Shown here: positions 8,812 to 18,388 of the stretch, piece after piece
How positions within the stretch are numbered: position 1 is the first letter of the stretch
How the letters are laid out: every line of letters starts with the position of its first letter
Assembly: GCA_963761035.1 (NCBI GenBank)
Contig: CAVXFH010000002.1
Span: 2,418,001-2,482,000 of the forward strand
Direction: 5' to 3'
Origin: JARRQJ01 sp963761035
GTDB taxonomy: Bacteria > Pseudomonadota > Gammaproteobacteria > DRLM01
Length of the DNA: 64,000 bases
The notes under the pieces: generated by a model
Seen by the model: only the letters and a program-made list of their open reading frames with translations
What the model was told of the DNA's origin: nothing
Databases searched by the model: none
Translations under genes and position numbers: made by a program

Positions 8812-9510
8812 ATGACTGATTTCAGCGAAGGCTATGCCAAACCCGGATCCTCGGCGGCGACCATTGCGGCGCTGAACGAAAAATATCGCTTGCTGAATTT
8901 TGCGGAGCGCATCGAACGTTTATATCGGGATTTCGACCCCGGCAAGGTTATGGTGACGTCATCATTCGCGGCCACATCCGCCTATTTTCTGCACATTATC
9001 TCCCGCATCCGACCCCAGCAAACCGTATTCTTTATCGATACCGGTTACCACTTTCCGGAAACTTTGATTTATAAGGACTATCTGATCAAGTTATATGGTT
9101 TGCTGGTTAAGGATGTGCGGCCGGAGGAATGGAAACATGACTTTACCGCGCGGGAGGAAACTTACATTTCAGATCCGGATTTTTGTTGTTCCATAAATAA
9201 GGTGGAGCCCCTGGAAGAGATCAAGAAGAATTATCAGGTATGGGTATCCAGCCTCATGCACTGGCAGACCGCTCACCGCGCCGGTCTGGATATTTTCGAG
9301 GACAGGGGAGGCATCATCAAATTTTATCCGATGATCGATGTCGACAAGCACGAGCGCGACGCCTATATTCGCGAACATCAGCTGCCGTTTCATCCCTTGG
9401 TGGCCAAAGGCTATTCTTCCATCGGCTGCTCACATTGTACGGTGCCGGGCGACGACCGCGCAGGTCGCTGGGTGGATACGGCTAAAAAAGAATGCGGCCT
9501 GCATTTGTAG
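8812..9510 (+). CDS. cysH: CysH-family APS/PAPS reductase, divergent
   Basis: 232 aa. Reduces adenylylsulfate or PAPS to sulfite in cysteine biosynthesis. Visible: TSSFAATSA nucleotide loop, IDTGYHFPET, the Cys pair in FCCSINKVEPL, GYSSIGCSHCT (second Cys pair) and the redox tail KKECGLH. The CC/CxxC set indicates a [4Fe-4S] enzyme, usually APS-specific. Odd: the substrate-binding stretch normally G-L/R-R-R-x-Q-S reads SSLMHWQTAHRAG, losing the arginine pair, and the SSSFG loop is SSFAA. It is either a divergent reductase or a related enzyme with a changed substrate. No other sulfate-assimilation gene is adjacent. Confidence 0.8.
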   Translation: MTDFSEGYAKPGSSAATIAALNEKYRLLNFAERIERLYRDFDPGKVMVTSSFAATSAYFLHIISRIRPQQTVFFIDTGYHFPETLIYKDYLIKLYGLLVKDVRPEEWKHDFTAREETYISDPDFCCSINKVEPLEEIKKNYQVWVSSLMHWQTAHRAGLDIFEDRGGIIKFYPMIDVDKHERDAYIREHQLPFHPLVAKGYSSIGCSHCTVPGDDRAGRWVDTAKKECGLHL

Positions 9511-9634
9511 AGGGTCCGGTTACCTGCGACCGAGTTAACGCACATAGCTACGCGCCCATAACCCCAATGACGCAGGCCTTTCAATTGATGGGATCCATTA
9601 ATGGGGTATCTTACGTCGTGAATGATCGAAAATC

Positions 9635-12313
9635 CTAGAGCAATCTTATTACCTTATTGATCTTGGGATCGTCGGGATCAGTTTCGACGTTAAATCCAAG
9701 GCTGGTCACCAAGCGCAGCATGGCCTGATTTCTGGCGAGCACTTCACCTTCCATACGCTTTAATCCTTTGTCGCGCGCCACATCCATCAAGGCGGTCATG
9801 AGCTTGTGGCCCAGACCCTTGTGCTGCCATGCGTCGGAGACGACTAAGGCGAATTCGCAGGATTCGGCGTCCGGATTGGTAATGTAACGGGCGATACCCA
9901 GTTCCACCTCTTTATCGGCTATTACCGTGACCGCCATCATTGCCATTTCCCGGTCGTAATCGATCTGGGTGAAGCGCACCAGCATGGTCGGGGTCAACTC
10001 CTGCAAAGTCTCCATGAAGCGAAAGTATTTTGTATCGTCGGATAAGCCGTGCACGAAGTCTTTTTCGAGTTCAGCGTCTTCGGGACGGATGGGGCGGATG
10101 GTGATGTCGGTGCCATCGGACAACTGCCACTTGGTTTCCAAGTGGGGCGGGTAAGGGTGTATCGCCATGTGGGCATAGCGTTTCGCGGCCGGGGAATGAA
10201 AATCCACCGCCACGCGCGCGTCCACGGCCAAGGCGCCATGCTCGTCGACCAACAGCGGATTGATGTCCATTTCCTTGATCCACGGTAATTCGCACACCAT
10301 CTCAGAGACGCGCAGCAATACCTCCAGTAAAGACTCTCTATTCACCGCCGGCATATGACGGAAAGTACCCAGCATCTTTGCCGCGCGAGTCCGATCTATC
10401 ATTTTGTTTGCCAGATATAGGTTGAGGGGCGGCAGTTCCACGGCGCGGTCACCGGTTACTTCCACCATCACACCACCCAGGCCTAAGGTAATTACCGGAC
10501 CGAATACCGGATCGGTGGTGACACCTATCATCAACTCCCGGCCGTTCGGCTTGACGATCATGGGCTCGACGGCAATTCCCTCGATGCGTGCATTGGGACG
10601 ATTGCGCTGCACCTCGTTCATGATCTCCTGGTAGGCGCTGCGCACAGCCTGGGCGTTGTCCAAGTTCAGTTTTACCCCGCCGGCGTCGGATTTGTGGGTG
10701 ATGTCCGGCGAACTTACCTTCATGGCCACCGGGAACCCAAACTCCTCCGCGAGCAGCAGCGCCTCATTGGGAGAATGGACCACCACTGTTTTTGTCACCG
10801 GGATGTGGAACGCCGCCAGCAGCGCCTTGGATTCCATTTCGCTTAAGATCTTGCGTCCGCCGGCCAGTATGTTTTCAATCACTATGCGCGCTCCGTCGCC
10901 GTCCGGCTTGATTTGATGGGACTGCGGACCGGGGGTTTGCAGCAATAGCTGCTGGTTGCGAACGTAGGCGGAGATATAAGAAAACACCTCCACCGCCGGT
11001 TCCGGCGTACGGAAGTTGGGGATGCGGGCGCGGCTGAAGGCGGCGCGCGCCTCGGCCACTTGCGCATCGCCCATCCAGCAGGCGAGCAGGGGCTTGTTGA
11101 AATGTCCGGCGACCTCAATGACCGCTTCCGCAATGGCAAGCGGTTGCGTCATGGCTTGTGGGGTGAGGATGACCAGCACGCCGTCCACCGCGGCGTCCGC
11201 CATGCAGGCCGACAGCGCCTGACGGTAGCGGGCGGCGTCGGCGTCGCCGATGATGTCCAAGGGATTGCGTTTAGACCAGCTGGGAGGCAGTACGGTATCG
11301 AGTGTTTCCACCGTTGTGCGTGCCAGGGTACTGAGTTCGATGCCGAGGTCAGCGGCACGGTCGGCCGCCATCACTCCCGGTCCGCCGCCGTTGGTAACGA
11401 TGGCCAGCCGGTTGCCGCGGGGACGGAAGTTGGCGGATAACGCTTGGGCGGCGGTGAATAATTGCGCCACGGTCATCACCCGCACTGCGCCGGCGCGGCG
11501 CAAGCCGGCGTCGAAGACATCGTCCGCCACCACCATGGCGTCAGTATGGGAGAGGGCGGCCTGCTTGCCGGTCTCGTGGCGCCCGACCTTGACCACGATC
11601 ACCGGCTTGATGCGCGCCGCGGCGCGCAGGGCGCTCATGAAGATGCGCGCATTGCGGATACCCTCGATGTACAGCAGAATGGCCTCGGTCGACGGGTCCG
11701 ATACCAGAAAATCGAGGACCTCGCCGAAGTCCACGTCCGCGGAGTCCCCCAGCGACACCACGCTGGAAAAACCGATGTCGTTGGGTTGCGCCCAGTCAAG
11801 GATCGCGGTACACAGCGCGCCGGACTGCGAAACCAGGGCGAGCTTGCCCGGCTTGGCGCCGTCCTTGCTAAAGGTGGCGTTGAGGCCGATAGCGGGACGC
11901 ATCAGGCCCAGGCAATTGGGACCGATCAGGCGTATGCCGTAGCGGCGGGCGTTCTCCAGCAATTCATGTTGCAGCGTTGCGCCGTGCGGCCCGGTCTCGC
12001 CGAAGCCCGCGGACAGGATTACCGCGCCGCGCACGCCGCGTTTACCGCAGGACTCGATGATATCGGGAACCGTCGCCGCCGGCGTGGCGATGACGGCGAG
12101 GTCGACGCGCTCGCCGATCTTATCGATCGCGGCGTATGCGGGACAACCTTGGATTTCACGGTGATTGGGATTGACCGCGAAGAGGTTTCCCCGGTAGCCG
12201 CCACTGAGCAGATTGGCAAAAACGATCCCACCGACGGACTGCGGGCGATTGCTGGCGCCTATTACCGCCAGCGATTGCGGAGAAAACAGCGGACTAAGGT
12301 AGTGTTGTGCCAT
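9635..12313 (-). CDS. pat: Pat-type protein lysine acetyltransferase (acyl-CoA synthetase-like/GNAT fusion)
   Basis: 892 aa from the ATG at 12313 (a TTG two codons upstream is possible). Order: CoA-binding Rossmann domain (VIGASNRP near res 20), succinyl-CoA-ligase-like domains, ATP-grasp domain (about 490-700), C-terminal GNAT domain (about 735-885) with the acetyl-CoA loop WQHKGLGHKLM. This is the layout of YfiQ/Pat enzymes, which acetylate lysines, classically of acetyl-CoA synthetase, with the synthetase-like part acting as a regulatory domain. Transcribed away from an HDAC-family deacetylase gene starting 115 bp away. Confidence 0.92.
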   Translation of the reverse strand: MAQHYLSPLFSPQSLAVIGASNRPQSVGGIVFANLLSGGYRGNLFAVNPNHREIQGCPAYAAIDKIGERVDLAVIATPAATVPDIIESCGKRGVRGAVILSAGFGETGPHGATLQHELLENARRYGIRLIGPNCLGLMRPAIGLNATFSKDGAKPGKLALVSQSGALCTAILDWAQPNDIGFSSVVSLGDSADVDFGEVLDFLVSDPSTEAILLYIEGIRNARIFMSALRAAARIKPVIVVKVGRHETGKQAALSHTDAMVVADDVFDAGLRRAGAVRVMTVAQLFTAAQALSANFRPRGNRLAIVTNGGGPGVMAADRAADLGIELSTLARTTVETLDTVLPPSWSKRNPLDIIGDADAARYRQALSACMADAAVDGVLVILTPQAMTQPLAIAEAVIEVAGHFNKPLLACWMGDAQVAEARAAFSRARIPNFRTPEPAVEVFSYISAYVRNQQLLLQTPGPQSHQIKPDGDGARIVIENILAGGRKILSEMESKALLAAFHIPVTKTVVVHSPNEALLLAEEFGFPVAMKVSSPDITHKSDAGGVKLNLDNAQAVRSAYQEIMNEVQRNRPNARIEGIAVEPMIVKPNGRELMIGVTTDPVFGPVITLGLGGVMVEVTGDRAVELPPLNLYLANKMIDRTRAAKMLGTFRHMPAVNRESLLEVLLRVSEMVCELPWIKEMDINPLLVDEHGALAVDARVAVDFHSPAAKRYAHMAIHPYPPHLETKWQLSDGTDITIRPIRPEDAELEKDFVHGLSDDTKYFRFMETLQELTPTMLVRFTQIDYDREMAMMAVTVIADKEVELGIARYITNPDAESCEFALVVSDAWQHKGLGHKLMTALMDVARDKGLKRMEGEVLARNQAMLRLVTSLGFNVETDPDDPKINKVIRLL

Positions 12314-12428
12314 GGGCAATTATCCGGCGCTAATCGTTACATTCCATTATTTCCGGGCCTAGAAAACCAAGGACGCCTGCTTTGCTATATATTAAGATAT
12401 AACGGGTACGGAACGGGGAAATAATATC
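12314..12428. promoter_or_regulatory. Shared divergent promoter region of pat and the deacetylase gene
   Basis: 115 bp between two outward-facing genes with opposing acetylation chemistry. A T/A-rich part (12383-12402, with TATATATTAAGATAT) lies nearer the deacetylase gene. No operator is recognised. Confidence 0.5.
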
Positions 12429-13352
12429 GTGCAGACCGCTTTTATCAGCCATCGCGCATGCCTTAAACATGACATGGGCGGTTATCATCCGGAAAGTCCG
12501 GCGCGGCTGGCGGCGATAGAAGATCATCTGCTAACCGCCGGTCTGCTCCCTTTGTTGCAATATCATGACGCACCGCGCGCCAGCCGCGGGCAACTTGAAA
12601 GGGTCCATAGTCCGCGTTATATCGATGCGATCGAGGCCGCCGCACCTCGTCAGGGCATTGTCCATCTCGATCCCGACACCGCCATGAATCCATTTACCCT
12701 GGAAGCGGCGTTACGTGCCGCCGGGGCAGCGGTACTGGCCGCCGATTTAGTGATCGGCGGCAAGGTTGAAAACGCCTTTTGCAGCGTCCGTCCGCCGGGA
12801 CACCATGCCTGCCGCGATCGGGCCATGGGGTTTTGCTTTTTTAATAACGTGGCGGTAGGTGCGGCCCATGCACTGGCGGCGCACGATTTAGAACGGGTGG
12901 CTATCGCCGATTTCGACGTGCACCACGGCAACGGTACGGAGGACATCTTCGCCGATAATCCCAAGGTGATGTTGTGCTCCACATTTCAACACCCTTTCTA
13001 TCCCAATTGCGGCGCGCACAGCGGTAACGATCACATCATCAACGTTCCTTTGGCGTACGGCACCGGCGGCGCGGGCTTTCGATCGGCGGTGCAGGAACAG
13101 TGGTTGCCCCCCCTGGAGGCATTCCGCCCGCAAATGTTGTTTATCTCCGCCGGTTTCGACGCCCATCGCGACGACGAGATGGCGGGCTTGGCCTTGGTCG
13201 AGGCGGATTATGTCTGGGTGACGCAGGCGCTTAAATCCGTGGCGAAGAAGTGGAGCAAGGGCCGTATTGTCTCGCTCTTGGAAGGCGGTTATGCCCTTGA
13301 GGCCTTGGGCCGCAGCGTTACGGCCCATATCAAGGCGCTGGCTGATTTGTAA
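12429..13352 (+). CDS. Histone-deacetylase-family protein (AcuC/HDAC class II-like)
   Basis: 307 aa from GTG. The family hydrolyses acetyl-lysine or acetyl-polyamines with a zinc ion. Motifs: HPESPARL, RPPGHHACRDRAMGFCFFNNVA, DFDVHHGNGTED (Asp and His zinc ligands), and SAGFDAHRDDE (third ligand Asp). Length and motifs are typical of bacterial class II-like deacetylases. Divergent from pat, which suggests an acetylation/deacetylation pair. Confidence 0.92.
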   Translation: MQTAFISHRACLKHDMGGYHPESPARLAAIEDHLLTAGLLPLLQYHDAPRASRGQLERVHSPRYIDAIEAAAPRQGIVHLDPDTAMNPFTLEAALRAAGAAVLAADLVIGGKVENAFCSVRPPGHHACRDRAMGFCFFNNVAVGAAHALAAHDLERVAIADFDVHHGNGTEDIFADNPKVMLCSTFQHPFYPNCGAHSGNDHIINVPLAYGTGGAGFRSAVQEQWLPPLEAFRPQMLFISAGFDAHRDDEMAGLALVEADYVWVTQALKSVAKKWSKGRIVSLLEGGYALEALGRSVTAHIKALADL

Positions 13353-13504
13353 GATCGGCCAGGCACAAAGACTTTGCAGTAAAAACTATAAAATAGTGAC
13401 TTAATACGCGACGAAGCATGGCGGAAGCATCGACCCCCAGTGCCGGCCGCGATGGTTCGAGGTTGTCAGCATACTTTGCCAAGGCTTGGCCGACGATTCC
13501 AGTG

Positions 13505-14470
13505 ATGAGCGGCGTGATTCCCCAACTTGATAAGATACGCATCGGTGTCAGCAGTTGCCTTCTCGGCGAGCGGGTGCGTTATGACGGCGATCAGCGGCGT
13601 AATTCCTTTATCGCCGCCACGTTGGGGACCCTATTTGAATTTATAGCGATATGTCCGGAAGTGGCGGTTGGCATGGGGATTCCGCGCCCACCGATTTATT
13701 TGGCGGGGGACCCCAACTCGCCACGAGCGCTGAGCAGCGAGGATCCATGTGTGGATCTGTCGGCATCATTGACCGCTTTTGGGCGGAAAATGGCGCTGGA
13801 ACTGGATGATATCAGCGGTTATATCTTCAAGAGCCGGTCGCCGAGTTGCGGCACCGCGCAAGTGCAGGTATACGGCGCGTCCGGATTGCCCCGGGCGAAA
13901 GGCATAGGCCTCTATGCCCGCGAAATAATGACGCGTCAACCGTTGTTACCCGTCATAGACGAGGAGCAGCTTGTTGACGGCGCGGCACAGGACAATTTCA
14001 TCGAACGTGTATTTGCCTTTCGACGCTGGCAGCGATTTTTGGCCTCCGACTTTAGTGCGGTAAAGCTGATTGAATTTCACAGCGTTCATAAGCTGTGCTT
14101 AATGGCGCACGGGCCCGTCTATTACCGCGCACTGGGGCGATTAGCGGCAGAGGGGAAAGGACAACGGCCGGACCAATTGTGCGATGACTATGGCTCGGGA
14201 TTTATGACCGCTTTAAGACGCCCCGCCACCCGTAAGCGCCATGCCAATGTATTGCAGCATCTGCTGGGATATCTCAAGAAGCAGCTCGCTCAACCGGACA
14301 AGATGGAATTATTGAAGTTAATCGATGCCTACCGTTTAGAGGGTGTTACTTTGAGGGTGCCACTGACCTTGCTCAGGTATCACTTCAGCCGCTTTCCCCA
14401 CCCTTATGTGGCGAAGCAACTGTATTTATTCCCCGAGCGCACCGACGCGTTATTGCGTCATATTCATTGA
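13505..14470 (+). CDS. DUF523-DUF1722 protein (YbgA-like)
   Basis: 321 aa from the ATG at 13505, which fits family length; an in-frame ATG at 13418 would add 29 residues without similarity. The N-terminal DUF523 domain has VSSCLLGERVRYDG, ICPEVAVGMGIPR and KSRSPSCG, with conserved Cys suggesting a metal or cluster site. The C-terminal DUF1722 (about 195-310) has FHSVHKLCLMAH and LRYHF. Some family members are linked to photolyase genes or thiol chemistry; none is nearby here. Confidence 0.85.
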   Translation: MSGVIPQLDKIRIGVSSCLLGERVRYDGDQRRNSFIAATLGTLFEFIAICPEVAVGMGIPRPPIYLAGDPNSPRALSSEDPCVDLSASLTAFGRKMALELDDISGYIFKSRSPSCGTAQVQVYGASGLPRAKGIGLYAREIMTRQPLLPVIDEEQLVDGAAQDNFIERVFAFRRWQRFLASDFSAVKLIEFHSVHKLCLMAHGPVYYRALGRLAAEGKGQRPDQLCDDYGSGFMTALRRPATRKRHANVLQHLLGYLKKQLAQPDKMELLKLIDAYRLEGVTLRVPLTLLRYHFSRFPHPYVAKQLYLFPERTDALLRHIH

Positions 14471-14481
14471 TCTGCAGCGGG

Positions 14482-15939
14482 TCACCCGCCTACAGCGACA
14501 TGGTGCAGGTGACTATTCAACCATAAATGTACCCAGATGCTGGCGGCGTAGCCCAGGGCGACCGCCCAACTCCATTTGAGATGGGCGAAGAAGGTGTAGA
14601 TGCCGCGGGCCTGGCCCATAAGCGCTACCCCGGCCGCCGACCCGATGGACAGCAGCGAACCGCCCACGCCGGTGGTCAAGGTGATCAATAACCATTGGCC
14701 CAGCGACATATCGGGATTCATGGTCAATACCGCGAACATCACCGGGATATTGTCGACGAGGGCGGATAGCAGACCGACGAGGATATTGGCGGCGGTTGGC
14801 CCCATGCCTTCGTAAAGGTGCTGCGATACCAGCGCGAGATAACCAAGTGTGCCCAAGCCGCCGACGCACAGGATCACACCGTAAAAAAACATCAAGGTGT
14901 CCCACTCCGCACGTTTCATGCTGATGAATATATCGAATGGACGGTGGCGCGGTTTGTAATGTTGCAAGGCGTCTTCGCCGATCTCAAGCCTCTCCGGGCC
15001 TTCGTTGGTATAGTCATGGTTGATTTCATATTGCCGCAAGCGGTAGCCATAGAGCTTGAGCAGGCCCAGGCCGGTCATCATACCCAGTACCGGCGGGAAG
15101 TTCAGGAAACTGTGAAAGGACACCGCCATGACGATGGTCAACAGGAACAGGGCGACCACTACCAATCCGCCGTGCTTGATGCGCACCGCTTCCTTCATCG
15201 CCGCCGGTTTCCCCTTGGGTACGGCAAAGGACATCAGCAAGGCCGGTACCAGCCAGTTGACTGCTGAAGGAATGAACAGATGGAAGAAATCCCAGAAATA
15301 CACGACGCCCTTTTGCCAGACCATGAGGGTGGTGATATCGCCGAAGGGACTGAAGGCGCCGCCGGCATTGGCCGCTACCACGATGTTGATGCAGGCGACG
15401 GTGATGAAGGTGGGCTTGCCGGCGCCCACCGCTGTCACCACCGCGCCCATGATCAGGGCGGTAGTAAGATTGTCGGCAAAGGGGGAGATGAAGAACGCCA
15501 ACAGCCCCGTGATCCAGAACAAGGCGCGCAGCGAGAACCCCGCCGCAAGCAGCCATGCGCGCAGTGCGGCGAATACCTCGCGCTCCTGCAGGGTGTTGAT
15601 ATACGTCATGGCCGCCAGCAGGAACAGCAGCAGCTCGCCATATTCCAAGAAATTGTGGCGGAGGCTTTCCACCGCGAATTCGGTGCCGCCGTGCTTGGCA
15701 TAGGTCACGCCCACCAGGGCCCAGATAATTCCCGCGGCCACCACCACCGGCTTGGATTTGCGCAGGTGCAGAAATTCCTCGGCGATCACTAGGCCGTAAG
15801 CGATCAAGAAGATGGCCAGGGCGGCGATGCCGAGATTGTCGGCGGTGAAATCGACCGCCTGCCCGGCGCCTTCCGCAGTTTCGGCCCAGGCGGCCGGGCA
15901 GAACAGCGCGGCAATGAATAACATCAATTTAATAGCCAT
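14482..15939 (-). CDS. nhaD: NhaD-type Na+/H+ antiporter
   Basis: 485 aa from the ATG at 15939, giving an N-terminal signal-like segment (LMLFIAALFCPAAWA); a longer frame to 16023 adds 28 polar residues. About 12 hydrophobic segments. Ion-transporter motifs include SPFADNLTTALIMGAV, NAGGAFSPFGDITTLMVW and LSALVDNIPVMFAV, as in the NhaD branch of the IT superfamily. It exchanges Na+/Li+ for H+ at the inner membrane. It follows the N-ATPase operon on the same strand by 126 bp, so both may serve sodium balance. Confidence 0.9.
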   Translation of the reverse strand: MAIKLMLFIAALFCPAAWAETAEGAGQAVDFTADNLGIAALAIFLIAYGLVIAEEFLHLRKSKPVVVAAGIIWALVGVTYAKHGGTEFAVESLRHNFLEYGELLLFLLAAMTYINTLQEREVFAALRAWLLAAGFSLRALFWITGLLAFFISPFADNLTTALIMGAVVTAVGAGKPTFITVACINIVVAANAGGAFSPFGDITTLMVWQKGVVYFWDFFHLFIPSAVNWLVPALLMSFAVPKGKPAAMKEAVRIKHGGLVVVALFLLTIVMAVSFHSFLNFPPVLGMMTGLGLLKLYGYRLRQYEINHDYTNEGPERLEIGEDALQHYKPRHRPFDIFISMKRAEWDTLMFFYGVILCVGGLGTLGYLALVSQHLYEGMGPTAANILVGLLSALVDNIPVMFAVLTMNPDMSLGQWLLITLTTGVGGSLLSIGSAAGVALMGQARGIYTFFAHLKWSWAVALGYAASIWVHLWLNSHLHHVAVGG

Positions 15940-16064
15940 GAATGAAGATGATTGCTTTGGGCGAGAAATAAGGCGGTGATGATCCGGCGGTTGCTTGGAT
16001 TTCCTGGGGGCGAATTGTCCCATGTCGCGCCGCCACGGTCCAGAGCTTGATCCGCACGCGTTTA

Positions 16065-16895
16065 TTACTGTTGTAGATAGGCGCCGGCGCTCAACACGAT
16101 CAGTTCGATTTCTTCAGTGATGAGCTCCTGGCGCAGGTTGTTATAGCGTTGCATCAAGGCGGCGCTTTGCCTGTCGAGATGTTCAATGGCGCCTTGCAGG
16201 TGCTGCAGGCGCTGTTGATGTTCCGCGGCCAGGGAGCTATAAAGGGCGTCGTGCAGCACGGCAAACAGGTAGTGATTCATGAGTTCTGGAAAAAATGCAG
16301 CCGGCGCGACATTGAGCGTAGGTGCATAGCCATGGTGCGCCGCGTCGGGGACAAGATCGCGGAACGGCTGGGTGGCGCGCACTTCCATGGCATGACCATC
16401 ATAACAGTGATGCACGATGGTAAGCTGAGTCGCGCCGAGCCGGCCGCTGAGTTCGCGCCACATGTCAGCCGCGGCCAACAATACGCCGGGCACATCTTCC
16501 ACGGTGGTGAGCCCCGCCATGGTCTGTGCGGGCATCCCTTCTTCCGCTAATTTTCCGCCAAGTTTTTCGCCGACGGCGATCAAGGTCCGATTTGTTGCCG
16601 GGACGGACTTGATGGAATCCAGCACTCGTTCGTTGAAATCGCCGCAAAACCCCCGTTCCGAGCCGATGAGCAGGATAATCCCATAATCGGGGACGCCGTC
16701 CGGTAAACTTCGCGGATAATGGGCGAGAAAATCGCCCATGGCTCGTTCGATGCCGGCCACCACCCGTTGTTGTGTTTCGAGGAAGCGGCGCAGGCGCTGG
16801 CTCTCGGTGAGCGAGATATTTTTCAGCGCCGCCATGATGTCGCGAATGTCGTGCAGCGCGCCGAGGTGGCGCTTATGTTGGGCCAGCGTGCTCAT
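16065..16895 (-). CDS. atpG: N-ATPase gamma subunit
   Basis: 276 aa from the ATG at 16895, overlapping the atpA stop (ATGA). Central stalk subunit of the F-type rotor. N-terminal helix with RHLGALHDIRDIMAALKNIS, C-terminal helix with RYNNLRQELITEEIELIVLSAGA, as in divergent gamma chains. Last gene of the atpDCQBEFAG cluster. Confidence 0.9.
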   Translation of the reverse strand: MSTLAQHKRHLGALHDIRDIMAALKNISLTESQRLRRFLETQQRVVAGIERAMGDFLAHYPRSLPDGVPDYGIILLIGSERGFCGDFNERVLDSIKSVPATNRTLIAVGEKLGGKLAEEGMPAQTMAGLTTVEDVPGVLLAAADMWRELSGRLGATQLTIVHHCYDGHAMEVRATQPFRDLVPDAAHHGYAPTLNVAPAAFFPELMNHYLFAVLHDALYSSLAAEHQQRLQHLQGAIEHLDRQSAALMQRYNNLRQELITEEIELIVLSAGAYLQQ

Positions 16896-18388
16896 GGGGG
16901 AGAGGTTACGGCGGCCCCGGCCAGCCACTCGCGTAATCGGGCGAGCCATTGTTCGCGATTATCTTCCAGGCGTAGCCCGCTTTCCTTGAGGCGGACGGCG
17001 AGTTGATCCAGGGTGTGCACAACATGGTGGAGATCGATGCCGTCCAAAAGACCTTCATTGAAGGCCACCAGCCACGCCATTTGCAGCGTAATCGGCAGCG
17101 GCGCCAGGCGGTCCTGCTTGAGGATCTCGCGCAACAGGCGCCCGCGCCGGATCTTGCGTTCCACCTCGGGTTCGAGGCGGGTGCCGAAGCGGGTGAAGAC
17201 CTCCAGTTCCAGGAACTGCAGATAGTCCAGTTTCATGTGGCCCGCCTCTTCCTTGATACGCGGGTGTTGTGCGGCGCCGCCGATGCGCGATACCGATTTA
17301 GTGACGTCGACGGCCGGCAGGAAGCCGGCGGCGAACAATTCCTTGTCGAAATAGATCTGGCCGTCAGTGATGGAAATCAGATTGGTGGGAATATAGCTGG
17401 CGATGTCGCCTTCCTTGGTCTCAACGATGGGCAGTGCGGTAAGGGTGCCGCCGCCCGCCTCGGCGCAGAGACAGGTGGCCCGTTCCAGCAGGCGGGCGTG
17501 CAGATAAAAGATGTCGCCGGGATAGGCCTCGCGGCCGGGCGGGCGATGGAGCAATAATGATAGCTCGCGATAGGTTTGGGCATGAGCGCTGAGATCATCG
17601 AATACCACCAGGGTATGTTTGCCCTGTTGCATCCAGGCCTCGGCTACCGCGCAACCGGCGAAGGGCGCCAGGTATTTGAGGCCGGGCAGGGCCGTGGCCT
17701 CGGCAACCACCACGGTGGTGTGGGCCAGGGCGCCGCTGTAGCGCAAGGTCTCGATGATATCCACGACGGAGGAGCGCTTTTGTCCAATCAGCACATAGAC
17801 GCAATGTACGTCCTTGTCGCGTTGATTGATGACGGCGTCCAGCGCCAGGGCGCTCTTGCCCACGCCGTCGTCGCCGATGAGCAATTGCCTTTGTCCTTTG
17901 CCGATGGGGATCAAGGTGTCGACGATCTTGTTGCCGGTATACAGGGGGTCGTGAACGAAATCCCGTTGTACGATGGGCGGTGACAGGATGTCGAGGGGTA
18001 ATTCGTTGCGGCACTCCGGCGCGGCTTGGCCGTCGAGGGCTGCGCCCAGGGGATCGATGACTCGTCCCATTAAGGCGTCGCCCACCGCCAAGATCAGGCT
18101 ACGACCGCTGCGGTGGGCGGCAGTCCCTGCCGCGAGGTTGTCGGTTTGATAGAGAAGGATGACGCCGATGCGCTCCTGACCGAGGCGAAATACCAGACCG
18201 GTGCTGCCGTCATCCAAATGCAACAACTCGTCCATAGCGGCCGAAGGCAGTCCGCTGATCCAGGCTACGCCGTCACCCACCGAAATAACGCGGCCCACCT
18301 CGTTGATGCGCAATCCCGGTCGATATGCCGCGAGGCTTTCCCTTAGATTGGGCGGCACGGCTTGGCGGGTGAGATCATTGCTGCTCAT
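16892..18388 (-). CDS. atpA: N-ATPase alpha subunit
   Basis: 498 aa. Walker A GDDGVGKS at 172-179 replaces the GDRQTGKT of ordinary alpha chains. VVFDDLSAHAQTYRELSLLL and SRIGGAAQHPRIKEEAG are typical. It is the non-catalytic nucleotide-binding chain of the alpha3-beta3 head. Start overlaps the end of atpF by 14 bp; stop overlaps atpG. Confidence 0.95.
   Translation of the reverse strand: MSSNDLTRQAVPPNLRESLAAYRPGLRINEVGRVISVGDGVAWISGLPSAAMDELLHLDDGSTGLVFRLGQERIGVILLYQTDNLAAGTAAHRSGRSLILAVGDALMGRVIDPLGAALDGQAAPECRNELPLDILSPPIVQRDFVHDPLYTGNKIVDTLIPIGKGQRQLLIGDDGVGKSALALDAVINQRDKDVHCVYVLIGQKRSSVVDIIETLRYSGALAHTTVVVAEATALPGLKYLAPFAGCAVAEAWMQQGKHTLVVFDDLSAHAQTYRELSLLLHRPPGREAYPGDIFYLHARLLERATCLCAEAGGGTLTALPIVETKEGDIASYIPTNLISITDGQIYFDKELFAAGFLPAVDVTKSVSRIGGAAQHPRIKEEAGHMKLDYLQFLELEVFTRFGTRLEPEVERKIRRGRLLREILKQDRLAPLPITLQMAWLVAFNEGLLDGIDLHHVVHTLDQLAVRLKESGLRLEDNREQWLARLREWLAGAAVTSPP

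Noticed and set aside
11250..12424. Long plus-strand open frames inside pat (230 and 320 codons)
   Set aside because: Antisense shadows of the GC-rich pat gene; no ribosome sites or protein-like motifs.
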